Position numbers and translations under genes: made by a program | Shown: in pieces, positions 48,000 through 59,197 of the stretch | How positions within the stretch are numbered: the stretch's first letter is position 1 | Layout: every line of letters begins with the position of its first letter | Notes under the pieces: generated by a model | The model's input: the letters and a program-made list of their open reading frames with translations, nothing else | Told to the model about the DNA's origin: nothing | Databases searched by the model: none | DNA from: Oxyruncus cristatus | Taxonomy: Eukaryota; Chordata; Aves; Passeriformes; Cotingidae | DNA length: 64,000 bases | Direction of reading: 5' to 3' | Assembly: GCA_013399855.1 (NCBI GenBank) | Contig: VXAY01000767.1 | Span: forward strand, 2,529,763-2,593,762

Positions 48000-50900
48000 C
48001 AGTGCTATTGCAATTATTCTGTCAGTGAGGTCTGGATAGGATATTTGAAAGCTCCTTTCCCATATGGTGAGGCTCTCAGTCAACCAGTGAAACAATTTGG
48101 ATTAAGACTGCATTGAAGGTCTTAATTTATTTCTTTGACTGTCTAATATGCAGTGCAAGTAAACACATACTTTTGAGACTGCATCTGCTCCTTCTTAGAG
48201 AAAGCTGCTCAAAACTGTGCTAATTTGTTAAAAACAGGGAACAGACATGAATTGCTAGATCTTCAATAAATACAGCTCAAACATCCTTTATAAGGGAAAG
48301 AAGCTTTCATCTGTGGGAAATCATACAGCATTTGAAGGATTGGTGAAGGTTGTGATTAAGATTACAAGGAGACAGGCCATTTCATCTTCAGTTGTGAGCA
48401 AGAAAAAATGCAGAAGAGAACATGGTCTTGATATTTATAAAAATTCATATTGGTTTAATAGCCTGAAAATCACATGCTTTGCTTCAATTTGAAATGAGTT
48501 GGGCAGTGTAGTAGTTGGGTTAGAGAGATATACGTTCAGTGGGCAAAATGGGGCTACACCAACACAGTCTGCTGCAAATCCAGCCTGCCTGCTTGTGTCT
48601 CAGCTCTTACAAGCAGATCCTGCTGAGGTAAGGAGGGGGTGGAACATGGCTTCTCAGTGGAATAGCGGGATGGAGATCTAGACATCCACGGATAATGGTG
48701 TTTGTAATCTGTGAGCTAAATTAAGTTTTAAAGTTGCTTAAATATCCTGTATTTTAGGCCCATGCCTTAATTTATAGTTATCTTCTGCCAATAGTCATAC
48801 ACTTTTTTGAATGAGACCTTAATTGATTTGTGGATGCTCAGAGCCAGCCCAAGGCTTCAAACACACTCACGTTTGTTTTTGTGGGACATGTCAAAGTACA
48901 AGTGTTTCAAGATGAATCCTTCAAGAGGTTGCGTTTCCACAGCCCGCAGCCCATGACCCACACCCAGTGCATGTCATGGGCACTGGGGAAAGTTTGGTTC
49001 TTGACTGAACATAAATCTGGTCTGCATAATTCTGTCCTGCTTGGGTAATCCATTTAAATAAGAATGATAGAAGGAGTTTTCCAGGGAAACTGGAGAAAGG
49101 TATCAGAGTACCACAGAGTTGCAGAATTGTATAGTCGAGTGACATACCAACCTCTGTAATGATGGAAATGTGTATATACTTGAGGTATATTCATACTCCA
49201 GCTTCCTTCCTTATAGGTAGGTTTCTTATTGACTAAAATAATTACTTTTTGAATACCATTCTGGATGGAAGACATATTTCTTCAAAAGTTTGACTCTCAT
49301 CAGTGACCTGTGATTGCCGTTCTGCAAGAACTCTTCTGTGGCTGCCAGAGAAAGTTGCTACGTGCATTTGCAATAGTCAACCTCTGGCTCCTTTGTCTCT
49401 TACCTTTTCGGGGAAAAATCCTTCATAATCTCTCAGCATTCATAAAAAATGATGATTTTGTCAGACTGTATTAGGAATCACAGCTTTTGTTCAGACTAGC
49501 TATATGGGATAAAAACCTTTCCACAGGATAAGAGTTTCAGTTAGTGAAATGTGACAGTTAAATAAGATTAGAGATTTCCTCTTTGGCTGCAAGTATTTGC
49601 CCGAGTATTTCTATCGTAATAAGTAATAAAATATTTTCTATTAAGAAATTGGATGATTTACACATTGGTATTTTAGATAGCTGTCTATTTTTAAATTTTT
49701 ATATGTTCTTTTTACCAGTAATCATAATAATTATCAACATGAAGACAGTTAATAAGGCTCTGTATTATCCAGGTCTGCAATAGTGCTATAATGTCATAGC
49801 AGCTTTACTTCCAACAAAATCAATGGATATTTTGCTGTAGCTGATGTGCAACAGTGTCGTAGAGGTTGATAATTAAGACTGGTGCCACTGACTAACCCAC
49901 TAAAAGTAGCATTTTGATTTTTTTTTTTGTGTTGTACCGGGATGGCGGCCAGTTGGCCTCTGAAGATAGTTTCCATAGCTACTGTCCTACAGAGAAAGAA
50001 AGTGCTGCCACAGCATTTTTCCTTTGGACCTTTATAGTTTTTATGCAAGCTGTCAAGACAATTAATTTTCATCAGATGTATTGGTTATTAGCTGTTGAAA
50101 GCAGGGGGCATGGGTGGGTACATATGAGGAAAAAAGAGCATTAAACTAAGTAAAACATCAAGAGATTTCTTTATGTACACAATATGAATGCATTTCAGAT
50201 TTACAAAATCCCATTACTGAAGCATCTGATATGCTAGAATGCAATCTATGCTCAAAATGGCAAGGTCCTGAGACTGCTCAACTTTATTTCTGGAAATAAG
50301 CAAGGCTGGCGCTGACTTTGGCTTTTGCTTCTTGTGAATGTCTTGATCGAGATTTTTAATTCCTTTAAAAAAAAAACCAAAAAAAATCCTTACCTGCCAG
50401 GAAAGCTCTCAAACTTTCACTAGTTTAAAAGAAGACAATTTTTTTCTGTCTATTGTGTATAGAAGAACATAAAAAGAGCAGTAAATGCTACGGCATTACT
50501 TTGTCTAACAACCAGCATTGAATATGGGATTATTTCTTGCAGTTAGACTGGGTAATGTCTTAATTTCACTCTGCAGTGAGGCTCAAGGCACATTGTTTCA
50601 AAGCTGGGGCTGGTTCTGGGAGTCATTAACACGTGGTTCTATTACCAGCTCAAACTGCACATTTCCTGTAGATTGCTGAGGCAGAAATAAGTATCTGAGT
50701 ACTCAGATAGTAATATTTGAGCAATTTGTGAAAATTTATGACACCTTTTCTCATTTTGTATAAAATAACAGAAGGGGCTCTGTCAGCTCTCTGTAATTGT
50801 GGATCCAGCTGATGTTACCGTGCTCTAACCTCTTCAGATATTGTAATGTTGGCTCTCACTCCCCAGGTTTGTTGTCTTCTGTGATGTCCAGGGACAGTAC

Positions 50901-51359
50901 ACAGATATTCCTGAATGGCTTTGACCATGATCATTGACTTCAGGGTCAAACCAAGTTTACTTAGGAGAACCATCACCAAAACACATGTATTAGAATTTGT
51001 GAGAGCTTGCTGGCTTCAGCAATGTGAAAATACTAGTGAAAAGCAGAGTGCTTCGGGGAAATGCGGAAAGAGAGGATGTGGAGGGAATTAAGATAGTCAT
51101 AGAGAGGATGGGTGTTGTGGGGTATAGTTAAATAGGTGAAAGAATGGCTCTGCCCCTCATTGTGGCTGGTTGGTGGTTGGCCAGGGAGCTCCTGGGAAAA
51201 TCCTCTGACCATTGAGAAAAGAGCAGATTTATAACCTGAATGAAAAAGTCCAGCCAGAGCATGGCAGTGGCTGGAGGTCTCTGCCGAAGAAGAGATAAAT
51301 TGACTAAAAACTCTGGAGAGTCAGAGGGACATTTTTTCCTTGTGGCAGTGACAGAATTT
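48000..51359. other. Intronic/intergenic DNA; no gene seen
   Basis: Ordinary AT-rich sequence. A GT donor-like word (CTGAG|GTAAGG) occurs at about 48624-48634 after a plus-strand frame, but there is no recognisable peptide, so it is not called an exon. Confidence 0.5.
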
Positions 51360-51705
51360 TATTCCCGTTCCTCTCCCTGCGTGGTTTCTGGCTGGCCAGC
51401 TGGGCCCCGGCAGAGGCGGTGTGCTGTGTCCGAGCCTGCAGGGATCGCAGGCTGTCAGGAGCCGGCGGGGCGCTAATTAAAAGCCCATCTGGGGGATCGC
51501 GGCCGGGACCGCGGGAATGTCCCGCAGGTCCTGCCGAGCCGCCTGGGCTTCCAGCAGGTGCCCGAGTCATCCTGCTGGCCCAGGGAGCGGGGCTGAGCCC
51601 TGCTGCCTCTGGCCTGCCGAGGGCTGGCGAGCCCCAGCCTGAAGTAATTTCTAAACCCGGCTGATCTCCAGCTCTAGCGATCCCGCTCTGGCATTGTCCT
51701 GCTCT
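51360..51705. promoter_or_regulatory. Second, smaller CpG island
   Basis: Roughly 350 bp with about two dozen CpGs by eye and GC content far above the flanks. The densest part is 'GATCGCGGCCGGGACCGCGGG' and its surroundings near 51.5 kb. A TAATTAAAAG word interrupts it at about 51474-51483. Edges are sharp on both sides. It may be a second promoter or a CpG-rich regulatory element. The frames of 78-88 codons on both strands have no recognisable features. Confidence 0.55.
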
Positions 51706-54181
51706 TAAAAATCCGGGCTGGTTATTTGTCTGGGGTAATTCAGCTGATTAAATACATGTCACTGGAAATGGGCTGACTGAAACCAGCCATCTGGCTGCCT
51801 GTTTTAAGTGTTAAATTACTGCTTGGTATGATGGACATTGTTTTCTAGCTTTTTAAAATACTTTTCTTCATTAATACTTCTGATGCTGTCAGGCACTTTA
51901 GGGCATTTACTTAGAAACATTCGCCTCATAAAAAGAAAGTTGATTGGTATTGTTGCAGGGAATGCTCCAAAAGATATTGCTATTTTTAAAGAAAATACGT
52001 CTTTGGGAAACCTTGTAGATCATGATCTGTAGGGGGAAATGAAAATTATTCTGTACCTATCCAGAAAGTAAATTGTTTTCTCTATCTGTCACTTGCAATT
52101 CTGAGAAATTGGAAGCTCAGGATTTTGACAAAGCTGTGGTTTTTATAGTTGCATACAGAAGCACTGTCTATAAATAGGTACATTTTTTTATGATATTTTC
52201 ACAGCACAGTGCTGGGGGACAGTACCTTTTGATAGACCACATGCACCTTGAAAGTTTATCTTTTCCGACATCTGAGATTGTGAGAAAAGCAGAAGTATGC
52301 TAACTAATGCTGAATTTAGCAAGTAGCTGTATTATCATCTAACACACTGGGATGTTGCGTTGATGTTGAGTGAGACCTTTGTAGACAGAGGTCTGTGGAA
52401 GCGCTCCTGGTGCAAGGCCTTACCTTTGTGGCCAGAGCCAGCAGAACATCAAAGAAAAACCTGTTTGTCTTGATCACATGCTTCCTCACTGACAGTGTTT
52501 AATGAAGGGATGAAATTAGATGATAACAGCTTTCATTGTCAGCTATGAAAACTGTTTTTGTTGGACGTGCAGTAATGAGCAGGTACTGGTTTTATAGGAA
52601 GGAATAATATGCAGTCTAAAAACATATGGGTTTTTTCTGCTTCACTAAAAAAAATCCTTAACATGTCTTCTAGATAACTTCCAAATGGCAGATGAAACTA
52701 ATTAAGACACTATCTTGTTAAGAAAAATATGTCAACATGGAAGCATCTTAGCATATCAAAATCTGTTGATTCTTGCTGCCTGATGAAAAAGGAGAAGCTA
52801 TTGTGTCCTGCTTTGGAGACTTTCGGGAAGGAAGTGAACACAGACATCTCTTAGATATCAATCCCCTGAGTTCAGAGCGGCTCTAAACACCTGTGTAGCA
52901 ACTTGGACCAATAGAAATATATATTGTGTATTTAGAAGTACTGTCAGCTCTTTATGCACTCTTGTTAAAACATTGTTAAGAGCCACAGTTGCTATTTGGC
53001 TAATGAACCCTGGGCGATGAGGAGATTGTTTCTGTTGGCTTTTTCTTAAGAAAATTGCAGATTATTGGTGTTGGATGTTAAAGTAATTGCTTGTTGCAGC
53101 CCCATCCCAGTGCTTTGAAATTAAGGTAAATGTGTACCTTAGGTGTAATCAGAAAAAATTCAAGATGCCCAACACTTCTGTCAAATGTTTTGATCTTATA
53201 TATACTAAAGACACGGCCATGTAATGCAGCAGGAAATTTACCTACACAGTTTATCACTAATTTTATATATGGCTGTTTTAATTCCTACTTTATTAACCTG
53301 GATACTTAAAGTGTGGTTCTAGTTCTATGATCTCTAATATCAAAATAACTTAAAATCAAGATTAGGCTCGCTTAATTGGAAAATACCCTTCACTGGATTT
53401 ATTTTCTTGTTATGGCTTTTGACTGGGGAATTAAATTTTGAAACAATCAATACTCTGATTTGGAACAGACCTTTTCCTGATTCTGTAAATGAGGTAATAC
53501 TTGTGGCAATGCTACGTGAGCACTGTGTGATTTTAATTTTGCTTCCTACCAAGGGTGATGTAGCTGACTGTGGTGATGACTATAAGTCATTTCAGAGCAC
53601 AGTTCATTACCCAGATACAATCCTGGAATCCTTCTGCTGTGAAAAATGGCAAGAAGCTTTATTGAAAACATCAAATTGGTTTCAAAACATGCTATTTGCT
53701 GTGAAAACTGGGGAAATGTAGATTTGCCTAAGTGTCTTGTTGGCATTTGAACTGCTGAAAATCATTCCATTTTAATACTTCAGACACTTAATATTTTAAA
53801 GATTTCCTAATATGCATTTAATAAGTTTGGAAATGCCTGAACAGTAACACATCTTAATTCTTATTCACCCATATCTTTTGAATTATTTGTTTTGTTTGCT
53901 GAAGTTGAACTTCCATTGAAGTTGATGCTATTTGAGCTTTCAGATACTGGCCTCATTCACAGAGCAGATCTGGCTCATGTCTCTGGGGAAAAAATAATTT
54001 AAAATTCCCAAGAGGTTTATTTTTTTTAATGCGTTTGCTTCCCTGGTTCAGATTTTGAACAGAAAGATTTTTTTTTTTAATTGTTGTTTATTTGTAAAAT
54101 GATGGCAGTACCATTTTCATAATAGTCACATCACAAATAATCAGAAAAGTTTTAAGTAACAGTTCTGGTACAACTTCGAGC

Positions 54182-54209
54182 TGTACTGTCTGAAAGGACA
54201 GACAGTACA
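54182..54209. repeat. Perfect 11-bp inverted repeat (hairpin)
   Basis: TGTACTGTCTG (54182-54192) pairs exactly with CAGACAGTACA (54199-54209) across a 6-nt loop. The pairing does not extend further, so it is too short for a microRNA precursor. No U-run follows. Confidence 0.85.
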
Positions 54210-55897
54210 CAAGTTTCACCTGATAATGTATTTTCATTCAATATTCAGAGAGCAGGTTTTAAAGATGTGCTGAAGCAAGTTCAGGGCACCACACGGTGTG
54301 GTTTTTAACCAGTACAACAACTTGAGGATCATAAATGGATCTTGTGCCTGTTGCTACTCAGTCTTCTCTGTTTCATTCCTAGGCAGCCTCTGCAGTTGTG
54401 ATTTGACTATATGTGAATTTAAACAGCTTCATAAATACAAAAATATGGCTATTGCTCTGCTGATATGTCTGGATTTTATTTTCGGTGTTGTTAAGTGTTA
54501 CATTGGTGTATTATGTGGTAAAAGTGTCATTGATAACTTAGTTTCTCCATCTCTACTTGAACATGTTGGGAAGCATTTCGCATATATTACCATATGCTGC
54601 TTCCATTATTTAAAGTGACAGCTCTAATTTCTATATTGGAATAAGCCTGTGTGCAGTGGCAGCCTCTGTGTGTGCAGTACAAACACTGCTCTTTGAGCAG
54701 CGCTCCCTGGCTGGGCTGAGGTCCCTATAGATCGGTGTCCTTTCAGAAGCAAAGCTTTTCTTCTCCTCTTCTAAGTCTATTGAGACAGAGAAGCTTGAGT
54801 TTGAGGTTTCAGTTAATCATCTAATTTGTCAAAACACATAATCAGCCAGAGGCCACTGCCTTTGACTTTATCTAGTCTTCTTTTATAGACAGGATGGTAG
54901 GAGAAACAATTATATCATTAACATGGAACTGATTTTATTGCTGTAAGGCTGCATGAATATGAATTTGTGTGTTGGGTTACTGAAGGATACTTCAAAGTGA
55001 TTTTTCAACATGCTGCTCGTTTTCTCCCTGGCATGGTGAGGCATGGTGTAAAGAAAATTATTTTGTTTAAGGCATACTGAAACACGTTCCCTAGCCTGGG
55101 GGAGGACTGGGGGAAATCATTCAGTTTATAAATTTTTCCAAGGAAATTTCTTACAGCATCACTCTAAATTTAAAAAAAAAAAAAAATAAAGAATCCCTGT
55201 TATTAGCGTTCATCTGCTTTTTTCTTCACCAAACTAGTAGGTTATGGAATTCCACAGAGACTTTTAGGAAAGTCTGAATTACTTTCTCTCTCCAGATCTT
55301 TCCATTCAATAGATAGGATCCCATTCGGAAAACTGAAAACTATGTGGAAATTATTACCTGTTGGCACATCTTAAATATGTTTTATATAGACATTTGAGAA
55401 ATACTCTCAGAAAATAATTATTTAATTTATTTAATCTGTCACTTCCTGAGAGTCCTATTGGAAGGCACCTCCAGGGGCTGTATCTACCCAAAACAGATGC
55501 CATAGTTGATGTGTTTGTGCCAGTAGCTCTTTACAGGTGACCCAAGAACCAATTGTTGCACATCATTAAATGACCTGTTGCTCTTAAAGTACAATTAATG
55601 AGGATATTTTTACAAAATATCATCTTCGAAGAATTGATCACAAAAGCTCTTTATGAAACTGCTTTTTACTTTCAGAATTACAAAAAATAGATGGATGCTT
55701 GAAATTATTTTCATAATTGGTTTATTCTTTTTTTTTCCCCCCTACTACAGTATACATTCAAATGACAGAATAGAAGCACCAATGCTTTTAATCATAGAAA
55801 CCATGAATATAGACATGTAAAACTGAATAGCTGATTTCACAGCGAATATGGAAGCTATGTGGTTTATATATCGATGCTTTCCCTTGTATGGACAGCA

Positions 55898-55929
55898 TCT
55901 CTCTCTCTCCATATATATATATCTATATG
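55898..55929. repeat. (CT)n(AT)n compound microsatellite
   Basis: CTCTCTCTCTCC followed by ATATATATATAT and then a CTATATGAT tail, seen directly. Confidence 0.85.
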
Positions 55930-57153
55930 ATAGACTGGTTTGTCACATACTTGGACTCATTCTGATGAGTTCCTGAGTACAAAGCACTCCGTGTTACTGC
56001 TCGGTAATCCCAGCGCCCAATTCTCAGTCTACAGGTGTACAGGTAACACTCAAGGAAATAGGAGCTGTTGTTCTGCTGTACCCAAAGGTGTAATCTCACT
56101 GTTCAGTTTGCTTGATTTTTCCATAAAATGATGTGAGAAGAAATTCTCTAATCTCTCAGGTGAGTGAACAGAGGAGACCAATGACGGGTTGCAACAGAAA
56201 ACGCTGCTTCAGGGGCCTGATCTGAGTTTCAGCTGCTCTGGCCTTAAAGTGGAGACAATTCCCAGTAGAAATGTGTCCACCTGACTGAGCACTGTTTCTG
56301 GGTCTTACTAGAATAGTATTCTTATTCTTGAGGGTGCAAAATGGAATTACAAGAAACAACAAAAAGAAAACAATTTAAGTCCTCAAGAAGAGGACTCTTT
56401 CTGAGAAACTTTGATTTTCTTCTGTGTTTTCTCTGTGAGCAGAAGGTCATTGCACATTTGTTAGTGATTTGTACCAGAATAAGTAAGTATTGAACAACTG
56501 TGTAAAGAAAAAAAAAATCAAGAGAGAGTACTACAGTGAACAAAGTACAATAAAATCACTTTGATCTTCTTCCTTGGCGACTTGATTTTTTTCAAGGTAT
56601 TTCAGTGTTCAATTAAAAGAGGACACGAGTGACATCTGGAAGGTTACAGAGTTTGCAATAAATGTAGCTCAGAGAGAGAAAAGAACTAGTAAGCACAGCC
56701 TGTTAAGAAAAGTTGTCCTCATGCTGTGGGCTTTCTGGATGGGTAGAAACACATCACACTGTGTAATACTCCCCTCCCCCCCCCAGAAAAAAAAAGAGAT
56801 TACAAAGAATACTGAGAATTGTTGTGATGATCTGGGAATAAAGGAGTGGGAGACAGAGGAAAGAGGTCAGCCACTAATGAAGCAAGATCAGGCATCTGTT
56901 TGAATTGTGGGAGAAAAGTGAAAGGTTTTGCAGAGAGCTGGGAGAAAAACCTTTCTAAACATTCTCATAAACAAATAAGAACTAGGTGTATCTCTTGGGG
57001 AGAACAGAAGGAAAGGTAGTTATGAAGAAAGCAGGGGGTTCTAGGAATTTGGTTGAGCTTAGTGTCCAAATCCTGTTGGGCTTAGTGTCCAAAACAGTGT
57101 ATTTGGATTTTGTGTTTTACACCCCCATTTCATCTTTTTTTTTTTTTTTTTAA

Positions 57154-57168
57154 NNNNNNNNNNNNNNN
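57154..57168. other. Short assembly gap in a T run (15 N)
   Basis: Fifteen N flanked by T-rich sequence on both sides, so a long homopolymer was probably unresolved. Confidence 1.
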
Positions 57169-58115
57169 TTTTTTAAATGCATTTCTGCCTTTTTGTGGGT
57201 CAGTGGTGTGTTTCTGGGATCTCTGGTTTGCAGACCCAGTTGCCTGTAGCCTTCATCACGCTTTTGGAAATTCCTGGAGTTTCTGAAGTAATTCACTAAC
57301 AGGGTGTGGAATCAGCACTTTCCATGAATGTTAACCCATGGAATCTAAAAGTTACTAGAATCAGGATTAAGCAAAGACCTTCCGATGCTGGTAAAAGATT
57401 TGTGTGGAAGGAATGGGTGCTGTGAGAAGTAATAGGAGTCTACTGCCATTTCTTGCTGTTAGTTTATGTCTGAGTAATTTTGGTTATGAAAAAATGTTTC
57501 CATGGTTTTCGGCTTTACGTGAAACAAGGGTTCTGACTGCATTTTCCTAGAGGACAACCAAATAAATTTCAGCTAACACCCTCTCAGACAGCCTCAGGGA
57601 ATAAGGCTGAAGGAGTGAGAATTCTTTCGTGCTTTGATGCATTAGTTGGGAAAGTTACGCTCCTGTTAAGTGTGATGCATTTTATGTTAATAAACAAAGA
57701 TCATTAACTGAAGACTGAAGTGTTGCCAATCCTGAATCTTTCATGAGCAATAAATTCTCATTAAAAACCCCTTAGGGAAATACATGTCCTTTCAAAAGAA
57801 TTTCCACAGCACATCATCTCCGTATGACAAATCTCCAGAGAAAAAATATATATGAGCAACCAGTGATGGGGGGAATTTGTTAGCTCAACTTCCAAGTCCT
57901 TTGCAAAAAGAAAACCTTGTTTGCTTGTTTATTCCTTTGTTTTTCATTTTTCAAGATTGTCTTAAGTCCAGGCTCAGTGAAAATAATAATTCAGTTTTGC
58001 TAGAAATGGCTCACGGGGTGTGGGATTCACAGCTAGTTCTGTTAGGTTTACAAACCAGAGAATTCATCATGTATCAGGAGATACCTTCTGGATTCCAAAC
58101 ATTTACTTAGGAGAA

Positions 58116-59197
58116 TGTAGTGGGTTTCTGTGGCTGGGTTTTGGTAGCGGGAGCGGGGGGGTGGTCTACAGGGGTGACTTCTGTTAGAAGCTGCCAGAAG
58201 CTTCCCCTGTCCCCTGGAGCCAGTGCCAGCCGGCTCCAGGATGGAATTCTTGCTGCTGGCCAAGGCCGAGCCAATTAGGAGCAATAGTAACGCCTCTGTG
58301 ATAACATATTTAAGAACAGAATGTTTTTGCGCAGAAAGAATTCCAGCCAGGGAAGAACGGAGTGAGAACATGGAAACAACAACGTAGACACCAAGGTTAG
58401 TGCAGAAGGAGGGGCAGGAGGTGCTCCAGGCATCCGAGCTGAGGCCCTGCAGCCCGTGCGGCAGCTGCGCCCCTGCAGCCCATGGGAGACCATCGGGGTG
58501 CAGAGACCCCCCTGTAGCCCATGGAGGAGCCCAAGCTGGAGCAGGTGGATGTATGAAGGAGGCTGTGACCCTGGGGAAGGCCCAAAATAGAGCAGGGTTC
58601 TGCTGGGGATCTGAAGCCTGTGGAGAGGGAAGCCCAGGCTGGAGCAGGTTTTTCCTGGGTAGGACTTGTGGCCCCTGTGGGGGACCCACGCTGGTACAGC
58701 TCATTTGTGAAGGACTGCACCCCATGGAGGAGCGACCCACGGGACAGCAGTTTGGGAAGAACTGCTGCCCGCGGGGTGGACTCAGGCCGGAGAGGTCCAT
58801 CAAGGACTGTCTCCCGTGGGAGGGACCCCACAGGGGCAGGGGAAGGACTCCTCTCCCTGAGCAGCAGCAGAAACAACAACTGACCGTAACCCCCATTCCC
58901 GTCCCCCTGCACCTCTGGGGGGGAGGAGGGAGGATATGGAAGGAATGAGGGGTAGAGGGAAAGTGTTTTTAAGATTTATTTCTCACTCTTTTGCTCTTAT
59001 CCTGTTAGTAACAAATTTAAGTAATATCTCCACTGTCTTTCCCGAGAAGGTAATCAGTAAGTGACCTCTCCCAGCTGTTATCTCAACTCATGAATCCTTT
59101 GCTGTTTTTTTTCCTATCCTCTGTCCAGTTGCAGAGGGAGAGGGAGAGAGTGGCTTTAGAGGTTACCTGGCATCCGGCCAGGGTCAACCTACTAACA
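58116..59197 (+). mobile_element. Solo LTR of an avian ERVL-type endogenous retrovirus
   Basis: A roughly 1.08-kb LTR that starts TGTAGTGGGTTTCTG and ends near GTCAACCTACTAACA, so it has TG...CA ends. Inside, in order, are an 'AAGCTGCCAGAAGCTTCCCC' stretch, CCAAT at 58271-58275, a TATTTAAG-type TATA box near 58307-58314, and a long series of diverged units of the kind 'CCCATGGAGGAGC...GCTGGAGCAG'. After these come 'CTGACCGTAACCCCC', 'TTTTTAAGATTTATTTCTCA', a decayed polyadenylation signal (TAACAAA instead of AATAAA) near 59010, and the 'CCTGGCATCCGGCCAGGGTC' end. This layout matches an ERVL-class LTR common in bird genomes as I remember it. No gag, pol or env lies beside it, so it is a solo LTR. 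The expected 5-bp target duplication is not clean (GAGAA before, AAAAA after). Long frames across it on both strands (up to 282 codons) are by-products of the GC-rich internal repeats. Confidence 0.8.

Larger units (their letters stand above)
51706..58115. other. Intronic/intergenic DNA; no gene seen
   Basis: AT-rich. It contains a perfect 11-bp hairpin at 54182-54209, a CT/TA microsatellite at 55898-55929, a poly-C/poly-A patch near 56.77 kb, a 23-bp-period direct repeat at 57052-57094 and a 15-N gap in a T run. The frames of 104 and 106 codons (53407-53721, 54298-54618) are not recognised. Confidence 0.5.

Noticed and set aside
47815..48116. Hydrophobic 74- and 78-codon frames that look like membrane proteins
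   Set aside because: They are translations of a T/G-only low-complexity tract, which can only encode F, L, V, C, G and W.
48499..48640. Possible exon ending at CTGAG|GTAAGG
   Set aside because: The donor word is good, but the preceding peptide is unrecognised and no acceptor or reading-frame link to NCKAP5 could be made.
54182..54209. Hairpin as a microRNA gene
   Set aside because: The stem is only 11 bp with no extension of pairing on either side; precursors need about 25-30 paired bases.
53407..54618. 104- and 106-codon plus-strand frames as possible exons
   Set aside because: No recognised family, no convincing acceptor/donor pair, and AT-driven composition.
58048..58948. Frames of 282, 182 and 171 codons at 58.0-58.9 kb
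   Set aside because: They lie across the LTR on both strands, are Pro/Gly/Ser/Cys-rich by composition, and follow its degenerate GC-rich repeats. LTRs do not normally encode protein there.
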